Part shown: positions 57,690-64,000 of the stretch, one piece after another
Layout of the letters: each line of letters begins with the position of its first letter
Numbering within the stretch: position 1 is the stretch's first letter
NCBI GenBank assembly: GCA_036768485.1
Contig: JAVLUZ010000143.1
Coordinates: forward strand, 6,732,263 to 6,796,262
Direction of reading: 5' to 3'
Length of the DNA stretch: 64,000 nt
Source of the DNA: Mermis nigrescens
Lineage: Eukaryota; Nematoda; Enoplea; Mermithida; Mermithidae
The notes under the pieces: model-generated
The model's database searches: none
The model's input: only the letters and a program-made list of their open reading frames with translations
Told to the model about the DNA's origin: nothing
Translations under genes and position numbers: made by a program

Positions 57690-58149
57690 GGCCCAGTTTC
57701 ACCATAAGTTTACGACTCCTAAGAGTCCTACGAGTTCCGTTTTACGGGAAAGTCGGGTTTCACCATCTTTTTACGAGTTACGAATTACGACTACGAGTTA
57801 CGAGTAACGAGCAACGGGTTAAGAGTCCGTATTACGAGGGTTTCACCAGGGTTTCCGTAGGACTCATAAAAACTCATTTTTTATGAGTACTTTTTGGATC
57901 TTTTTACGAGTACTTGTAATACAATGTATATCTTTTCTGTTGCGTATGACATTCTTCGTTAGTCATTGTCTCTGTTTTAAACAGCATAATTATGTAATTA
58001 ATTGCAGATTTTATGCTGCTCGATAGAAAAACATAGAAAGTGTCAAGAAATGTTTGGGATTTAGTCAACAAGAAGTAATAAGCTTCTCAGAAAATTTATA
58101 ACTTTAAATAAAAACGAAAATAATAATATTAGCAATAATAATAATGACG

Positions 58150-58232
<83 letters not shown>

Positions 58233-59118
58233 TAATAATGATAATGATACTAATAATAAGAATATTACTAATACTAATAATAATAATTATTATTAATATA
58301 ATACTAATAGTAATAATAATGATAATAATAATAATTATTATTATTATTATCATTATTATTATTACTATTATAATTTATAAACGAAATCAATTAAATCAGA
58401 TTCAGAGACGTTACGAAGCTAAAAGTATATCACAGCATATTATTTCAATTTTCAAATTTAACAAATCATTCTTAGTAGTCATTAATACGTACATAAAATA
58501 TGCAGTCGGCTCTTTTTCGAAGGAAGTGCGATGAAATTCTAATTTTCAGAAATCTAATCAAAAATGTCTGATTTCCGCAATTCATGGAAAAATGTCTAAG
58601 TGATTGTAATATTTTTCATAAAAAAGCTGCGAACATCACTAACAAGGGCTAAAGAAATAAAATTCCGAATTACTACTCAAGAATGCAGCTTAAGAATCGA
58701 ATTTTATGGGATTTCTCTTAAACATTTTTTGAGAAATATATTATTTGTTAATGCTAATCTTCTTACCCTTTACATGTGCTGCCAGTATATGTATTATGTA
58801 GGTGTGTGCACGAAAGTGAAACAAATTGAGAAAAAACAAATCAGAAAACTATTAAGCGCACTAGTCTGCCACTTCTTTACGAGTCCTATGGACCTCTTTT
58901 TGATCCGTGATAATATTACAAAATTTACGAAACTTGAAACCGCTCAGCCGTTATTTGTGAAAAAACACTTTCGTAAAAAGTACTCGTAGAACTCGTAATT
59001 TGTGGCTCGTAAATCTCAGTTTTTGGTGAAACGGAAATTTGTAGCACTTTCGTAGCCCGATACTCATGAAACCGTCACCCGTAACTTGTAACTTGTAGCT
59101 TTGCGGTGAAACCGGGCC
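57690..59118. mobile_element. Inverted-repeat element, possibly PIF/Harbinger-like
   Basis: Tips GGCCCAGTTTCACC and GGTGAAACCGGGCC are inverted, flanked by CTG at 57687-57689 and 59119-59121. Subterminal stretches repeat ACGAGTTACGA-type words on both sides (57700-57850, 58970-59100). A 3-bp duplication suggests the Harbinger group. No transposase is recognisable; the 129-codon frame at 58600-58989 has no known motif. Confidence 0.6.
58119..58370. repeat. (AAT)n microsatellite
   Basis: AATAATAAT tract to about 58234, continuing as degenerate AAT/ATT with a mirrored TTATTATTATT part. Ile and Tyr repeat frames here are artefacts. Confidence 0.95.
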
Positions 59119-59565
59119 CTGGAAGCCCTTTTCTGTTCATGTAGGTTTCGAAACAATTTTTACAGCGAAGCAACTATTTTTTGCATAGTTTTCATCTATT
59201 TTCAATAAAAAAATTTTAATGTTTCGCATCAAATGCTATAAATACAGGAAATCAAGCAGCAAATCATGCTTCTAGACGTCTATCCGCCTTAATTTTGCAG
59301 ATTTTTCGGCGCTTCGCGCCAGATTTTTCTTAAAGTCTTAGAAATTTAATGATTTTTTTCGCACAAAATTGTACGAAAATTCTAAAATTTTAAGAAAAAT
59401 ATGACTTCAAAAGTGATTTTATGTAAAAGTATACAATGTAAAACACCGAAAAATGCTATTTCGCCGCGTTAAGGGCAAAATTTTAAACCTGTTTTTGACG
59501 CTTTTGGAAAAGTTTGTATACCGCCTCCTCCCGCTACTGGATGGATCAGAAAGTACAGTAATTCT

Positions 59566-59775
59566 CGCATTCGTCTGCTACCATAAAATGTTCAAAAACT
59601 CTTTTTTGTAAAACACAATCTCAAAGCAGTTGGTTATAACAGTGTGGCTTTAAAGAATCTGATAAAGGCTGACGACGACGGTAACGTGATAGCACAACAA
59701 GGCAAAATAGATGAGGCTAACTTTGATTCAGATGATCAAGATTTCGATGATGAATCATCTGCTTCATCAGATTGA
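59566..59775 (+). pseudogene. hAT transposase C-terminal remnant (right end)
   Basis: Reads RIRLLP-stop-NVQKLFFVKHNLKAVGYN, then an acidic tail DFDDESSASSD and TGA (59773-59775). The RLxPxNVxKLxFxKHNL pattern is the hATC dimerisation domain. An in-frame TAA replaces one codon. It is the inverted counterpart of 57010-57205. Confidence 0.75.
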
Positions 59776-60067
59776 AATAAAAATTCTGGCTAACACCAAT
59801 AAACATTTGTTTTAGTTTGATAAAGTGTTAAATATTACGATTATTCTCTAGCTCATGTACATACAAAATATTCTAAGAGTACTATTTATGGGTATAGGTA
59901 TATAAGCTTGACCCTCGGCATTACCCTCGGCCTCGGCCTCGGCCTTGGCCGAGGCAATGATTCTAAGTCGCCTTGGCCTCGGCCAAGGCCGAGGGTCCAA
60001 AAGTACCCTCAGTCCGATCACTGATACCCTCCCAAACCCCACCATCACGCCCAGGTGTGTGTCTAAC

Positions 60068-60346
60068 TCAAATTTGAGCGGTTTTGGGCAGGCTAGAGGA
60101 CAAAACTTTTACAGAAATGATAAATCCGGCGCAGAAGCGCCAAACAATTTGTATGAGACCCAAAAGCAGTCTTTGAATATTTGTTATTGTAAATTTAGTG
60201 TACTGCAATGAATAGGTCTTACGATCAGATATATGTTCTGTCCTCTGAAACTGCGTTTTTCAGACCTTGACTACGCTTTCGCCTATTTTTTGATTATGTC
60301 ACAATTAGAATCAGCGCACACTTTGGGGGTGAGCAGGGGTATTGAC
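60068..60346. other. Intergenic with one GC hairpin
   Basis: Contains GGCGCAGAAGCGCC at about 60128. No gene recognised. Confidence 0.4.
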
Positions 60347-60613
60347 CACACATGGGCATGGAGGGTTTTGGGGGATATGCACCCCCGAGAACCCGAGAAC
60401 CAAGATACTTCACAGAAACCAAAATACCCCCCAGAATTTAATTTTTGAAATTTTTTTGTTTTTTTGCAATTTTTTTATGCCAATGGATAGTGCTCGATGA
60501 GAAACGTTGAAAAATTGTGTTTTTTCGCCATTCCACCATTTTTATGGCAATTTTTTGACTTTTGAAAAACATTGCAACCCCCTCCCCCAAAATTTTGGTG
60601 CTGCCCACCTGTG
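60347..60613 (+). mobile_element. F1 MITE
   Basis: Tips CACACATGGGCATGGAGG and GCTGCCCACCTGTG. Flanks GTATTGAC and GTAATAAC match at 6 of 8. Full core (GCCAATGGATAGTGCTCGAT). Confidence 0.8.
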
Positions 60614-61690
60614 GTAATAACCCTGCTTCCCACTGAAGAATCAACCAGACAGGTACTCTTTGGCGATATTAAGCTGACGGAAAGTATTTTGCATCGAAAG
60701 CAGTAAAAATGTCAAAAATTTTTGCACCGGGTTAGTACTAACTTTTATGTTTATTTAACTTAAAAGGCACACAAAAGCAATCAATTTTCTGTATTTTCTA
60801 GTGTTAAAAGCGATATAATGCAGTCAAAACAGACTAAAAATGCTTGTAATATTACCACAAAAATGTTTTATTGACTATTTTGAACATTGTGGTCGTTAAA
60901 CAGCAAAAACTCGTTAAAATGTAATTTATTGTTTTGGATTTCTGGGATTTTACCCCCTCCGCCCGTCGACCCGGACCTTGTGCATCTATGAGCGCTACTA
61001 CAAGCGCTTACTGCAAGCCTAGTTCAAAGGTAGATGTGTACCGGGACAATAATATCGGAAAGCATTTCAGCTATTTTTCAAATGTCAGTCTGATTGCCAG
61101 AAATATGGAGTACTGCTGCCGCTTTATAAATGCAGAATACTGTTTTAATAGAGTCGGGTTAGCAGGCAATTATATAATGGTTTTGGAGAGTCCACCATTT
61201 CTCGGAAAATTTAGGGTTTCACTGCAAAATACTTGGTTTTTTGTAAGTTCTTTGCACTAATATTCAGATTTTAGGAGCTTTTCCTACAAAAACTCCTGTT
61301 CTGTTTTTGCTTGCTGGTTTTGGATAAGTAGAACTTGCCGTATATCATCCTATTTAGGTTAGTGCCTACTCGTATTTCACGCGTTTTTGTATATCTTGTA
61401 AAAAAATAGATGCTTTTTTCTTACTTGCTATTTTTGGCTTGAGTTCCTAGCTCAGATGAGTTCTAAACTTGCTCATTGCCCTGAAAAGCTTAATACCACG
61501 AAATTGCTCTCTCTTGTGGTTCAAAAATTTCCAAATTTCACTGTGGATGCATAGGTATATATATAATAAAAAGCTCAGCCCTAATGTGGGTAGTAAATCG
61601 TTTATCTGTATATATGTAATTGCCTTTTTCATTTTTTTTGGCTTCTTTGATTGGCTGAACAAGCTGTTATAATAGGCAATTAAAGATACA
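60614..61690. other. Intergenic, nothing recognised
   Basis: The largest open frame (60934-61260, 108 codons) has no recognisable motif, and I do not call it a gene. Confidence 0.35.
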
Positions 61691-62335
61691 GACCATTCAA
61701 AAAGGTGAGTACACCAGTTTTTTTTGTACAAGGTCCGTTTGTACATGTACAAAGATGGTCCCCAAAAGTCTTTGTACATTTTGTACACACAAATCTTCGG
61801 GCAGGCATGTAGCTGGCCCTCCTATTTTAGGGGGACCAACATCAATCTTGGGGGTGGGTGGGTCTAAGCCAAAAATAGCACAAAATAACGTGTAAAAAGT
61901 CCTATTTTCCTGGTTTTTTCTTGAATTTTGTGGGGGTCCGAGCACCCCCCAGTCCCCCCATCAAAGCTACGTGTCTGTCTTTGGGTACTAGAATATGGTA
62001 CAGTAGCGATTTTAGTGTTGTAAAAACAGTTGTTCGACTTTTGGTAGTGTATTTTAGCTAATTTCTGTGTCTCTAAATGCAAAAAATCGTCTTAAAACGG
62101 CGCGAAGCACCGAAAAATTTGACATGTGTCCCTTTGAAATGCAATTTCTGCCATTATAAAGATATATAGAACGCACAATTACTCATTTCGGCGCGAAGCA
62201 CCGAAATTTTTCCGAATTTCAGATCTTTTTTTGCAATTTTTGTTTTCCCAAAAATCTTTGTACATGTACAAAGACGGTCCCGAAAAGTCTTTGTACATCG
62301 GGAAAAATCTTTGCCGAATACAAAAAAACACTGGG
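61691..62335 (-). mobile_element. F3 element, reverse, with nested F5
   Basis: Complement of the long F3 form: TTTGTACATGTACAAAG palindromes at 61738-61780 and 62256-62300, hairpins GGCGCGAAGCACC at 62099 and 62196. Interrupted by F5 at 61802-61977. Outer edges not resolved. Confidence 0.65.
61802..61977. mobile_element. F5 element nested in F3
   Basis: CAGGCATGTAGCTGGCC to AAGCTACGTGTCTG. Flanks TCTTCGGG (61794-61801) and TCTTTGGG (61978-61985) match at 7 of 8. Confidence 0.85.
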
Positions 62336-62554
62336 GTATATTGCCTTGGTGTATGCATCTGCTGTCTACAATATCGGCCTAAACAGTTCAGCTATTTTTG
62401 TTTTTTTCATACATGTGCATAGTTCATTATTGTAACCAAGCTGGCGTATGTGCTATATATTAAATACGTACCCATCTTTTCTGAACAAAGTCGAAAGGCT
62501 ATCGAATTTTCCTTGTAGCTCTTATTTACATACATATAAGCTATTCTCTTCATT
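62336..62554 (+). promoter_or_regulatory. Upstream region of the gene at 62555
   Basis: Possible splice acceptor CCTTGTAG at about 62510-62517, 37 bases before the ATG, so the 5' UTR may be spliced. No clear core promoter element. Confidence 0.25.
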
Positions 62555-62792
62555 ATGGAAATCGACGAACTAGCGGCCAGTTTGGCCGACAGCGCCTCGG
62601 TGCATGGCGCTGGAGTTTATTCCGCAAGCAGCCCTCATCCTCGATTCGCTCAATACAAAAGTTCCGCTTGGGTTAAGAATAGTCAAGATAAAAGACGATC
62701 AGAGATGCTGGAACGCCAGAAGAAGTATTCAAGCAATCCATTACGCAAAATAGAGCAGAAACGTTGGGGAACGTTGGATCCGTTCACCCAAG
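62555..62792 (+). CDS. First coding exon of an unrecognised gene
   Basis: ATG in a good context (TTCATTATGG). 79 codons, beginning MEIDELAASLADSASVHGAG and continuing with RFAQYKSSAWVKNSQDKRRS and a Lys/Arg/Glu-rich helix to about residue 70. It is hydrophilic with no signal peptide. A possible donor GTCGAT follows CAAG at 62793. Codon composition is less AT-biased than the flanks and the segment looks under coding constraint, but I do not recognise the family. Without splicing the frame would continue to 62920 with hydrophobic, low-quality sequence, which favours an intron. Confidence 0.5.
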
Positions 62793-62956
62793 GTCGATTT
62801 TCCCTTCCGACTGCTTTCTCTTACCCGTTCCCGACTTTTGGGCAGAAATTTGCGTTTTTAATCCATTTCCAAGTGCTTTTTTTGTCTTTTCTGTCTGAAA
62901 AAGAAGGTTATTTCCAGTGAAAATCATCGACTTCCCTACTAACTAATCAAATTTAG

Positions 62957-62983
62957 CGCAGTTATATGCGAGCAGCCATTCGT
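62957..62983 (+). CDS. Possible second short exon of the 62555 gene
   Basis: A good branch-like/acceptor context (CTAACTAATCAAATTTAG, 62939-62956) precedes CGCAGTTATATGCG. Joined in phase it adds AQLYASSHS before a possible donor GTATAG. Tentative. Confidence 0.2.
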
Positions 62984-62992
62984 GTATAGGCT

Positions 62993-64000
62993 TGAAGTGA
63001 TTCAGCCCAAAGAGCAATCTGGTAGTTATCAACAGTAAAGTTTCCCAATGAAATTGAGTGATTCATAAAATACTGCATATTTGACTAGTAGATCTAAGTA
63101 CGTTGAGAAATTACATTCCACGCATGCGGTGCGATCAATCAAGGGAACAATCTGGCGGCTCAAAAATCATTTAAATACTGATAGCAGCTCTAATTAGAAG
63201 ACAGAGAGCCATGTAATACGATTAAGAATGGCTCTTTTAACGTTCGTTCGAAAGGCTTTTTCATGTTTTATCCTTAAAAAGTAGGTACCTATTTTCTTTA
63301 GTTTTATCATATAAAATGAGCTTGACTTCAGTAAGTCGTCCTGCAGATCATGCTTATCTATGAAAGGATATGTATTATCAGTGACGTATCTTGTATTATC
63401 CTAAGGAAGTGGTACCCAACCTTTCCAAAACAGTCAAAAATAGGTCAGAAGATTTGCTGCTTACGTGCAAAATAGCGTTTTCGGCGTTTTACGTTGAATT
63501 CAATTTTGACGAACCTTTTTTTCGAAAAATTGCAAAATTCCGGTAATATTTGTGCCAAGAAATATCAGATTTCTAGGATTTTAGCGAGAATTATTCGTGA
63601 AATATAGCGCAAGGACCTTTAGAAGCTTGATTTCCTGCTCGATTTCCTGTTTTTGCTGCATTTGACTAGAAACGTCGAAAATTTCAAAAAGTTATGCTTG
63701 AAAATGGAGTAATTTATGCTGAAATAGCAGATTCATTCTTAAATTGTTTATAAACCTAGTTCGTGAGCGAAAAATGGCTTTCAGGTCGCCAAGAAAGTGA
63801 ATAAATGTGATTAATAAGCATTATCCGGCGCCAAGCGCCGGGAAAATTAAATTCGAGAAATTATGAACACTGACGGCTAAAAATCATTGCAAATTACATA
63901 TCTATTCTTTATGTCGTTAAGAATTTTAAGCCTATGGGGGCGGCGGCTCGCCCCCTCTCCGCCGCCCTTAAATCCGCTTGTGAATCATGCGCCTTTTCCC
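62993..64000. other. Presumed intron of the 62555 gene, repeat fragments
   Basis: Hairpin CCGGCGCCAAGCGCCGG at 63826-63842. 63935-63985 has a G/C-rich stretch ending CTTAAATCCGCTTGTG that resembles an eroded F2 end. No further exon recognised. Confidence 0.35.

Larger units (their letters stand above)
56601..60023. mobile_element. hAT transposon derivative with transposase C-terminus at both ends
   Basis: Tips CAGTGATCGGAC and GTCCGATCACTG. Perfect 8-bp duplications ATACCCTC at 56593-56600 and 60024-60031. Subterminal CCTCGGCCTCGGC repeats occur at both ends. About 500-600 bp at each end form an inverted repeat, and each contains the C-terminal coding end of a hAT transposase, so the element is a mirror-image derivative lacking the catalytic part. 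Confidence 0.88.
56399..60059 (-). mobile_element. F1 MITE split by a 3.4-kb hAT derivative
   Basis: Left part 56399-56600 (CATACGTAGGCAGCACC onward), right part 60024-60059 (to CACGCCCAGGTGTG). Flanks CGTCTAAC (56391-56398) and TGTCTAAC (60060-60067) match at 7 of 8, proving the two parts are one F1 copy. Confidence 0.88.

Noticed and set aside
58129..58534. Ile- and Tyr-rich open frames
   Set aside because: They come from the (AAT)n microsatellite.
60934..61260. 108-codon open frame
   Set aside because: No recognisable domain, no splice or start context, and isolated among repeats.

Overview
The window is metazoan nuclear DNA, probably from an invertebrate, dominated by transposable elements. 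Supporting evidence: spliced coding exons with GT/AG borders separated by kilobases of AT-rich intron, two LINE retrotransposons, a large Ty3/Gypsy LTR element inserted in another of its own kind, and dozens of small inverted-repeat elements. Nothing bacterial is visible: no operons, no tRNA or rRNA genes. The phylum cannot be fixed from the sequence.

Two host genes are visible. A plus-strand EXO70 (exocyst subunit EXOC7) gene contributes at least four well-supported C-terminal exons (620-725, 4704-~4884, 13505-13643, 23114-23247) and the terminal exon (25046-25161), so the gene covers more than 24.5 kb here and its introns are full of transposons. An unrecognised plus-strand gene begins near 62555 and runs off the right edge.

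Small repeat families used below. F1: 140-290 bp, ends CACACATGGGCG / CCCACCTATG, 8-bp target duplications. F2: about 190-205 bp, ends CAGTGGCGGATC / GATCCGCCCCTG, 8-bp duplications. F3: 400-860 bp, carries a GGCGC-TTC-GCGCC hairpin and, in long copies, TTTGTACATGTACAAAG palindromes; it shares a core with F1. F4: 400-480 bp foldback elements. F5: about 165 bp, ends CAGGCACGTAGC / GCTACGTGCCTG. F6: a repeat end near the (TA)n tract and the big inverted repeat. The 8-bp duplications point to non-autonomous hAT-like transposons. Two minisatellites of about 53 bp unit (5521-6650, 12595-13190) also lie in EXO70 introns.

Region 13.6-23.1 kb is one EXO70 intron holding an RTE-like LINE (16262-18850) and a TA-flanked inverted-repeat transposon (18933-22659) that was itself hit by a second LINE and two F1 copies. 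Region 26.3-34 kb holds a (TA)n tract and a 5.7-kb inverted repeat (28150-33835) whose two arms differ by a clean F1 insertion.

Region 34382-54905 is a nested pair of the same large Gypsy element. The outer copy X (minus strand, flanked by TTAC) was invaded by copy B (plus strand, 40495-52999), and a deletion then removed the middle of X and the start of B. After gag and pol (protease, reverse transcriptase, RNase H, integrase) the element carries a long third ORF whose N-terminal part matches a DEDDy 3'-5' exonuclease (RNase D/WRN-exo type), followed by a lysine-rich and acidic segment and an unknown C-terminal domain, then a basic ORF. A proofreading-type nuclease in the position normally held by env is the most unusual content of the window. 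Both copies are broken, and several catalytic losses in B are CpG-to-CpA changes.

Region 55-62.4 kb is another nest: an F1 copy contains a 3.4-kb hAT derivative, which contains a possible Harbinger-like element, which contains an (AAT)n tract.
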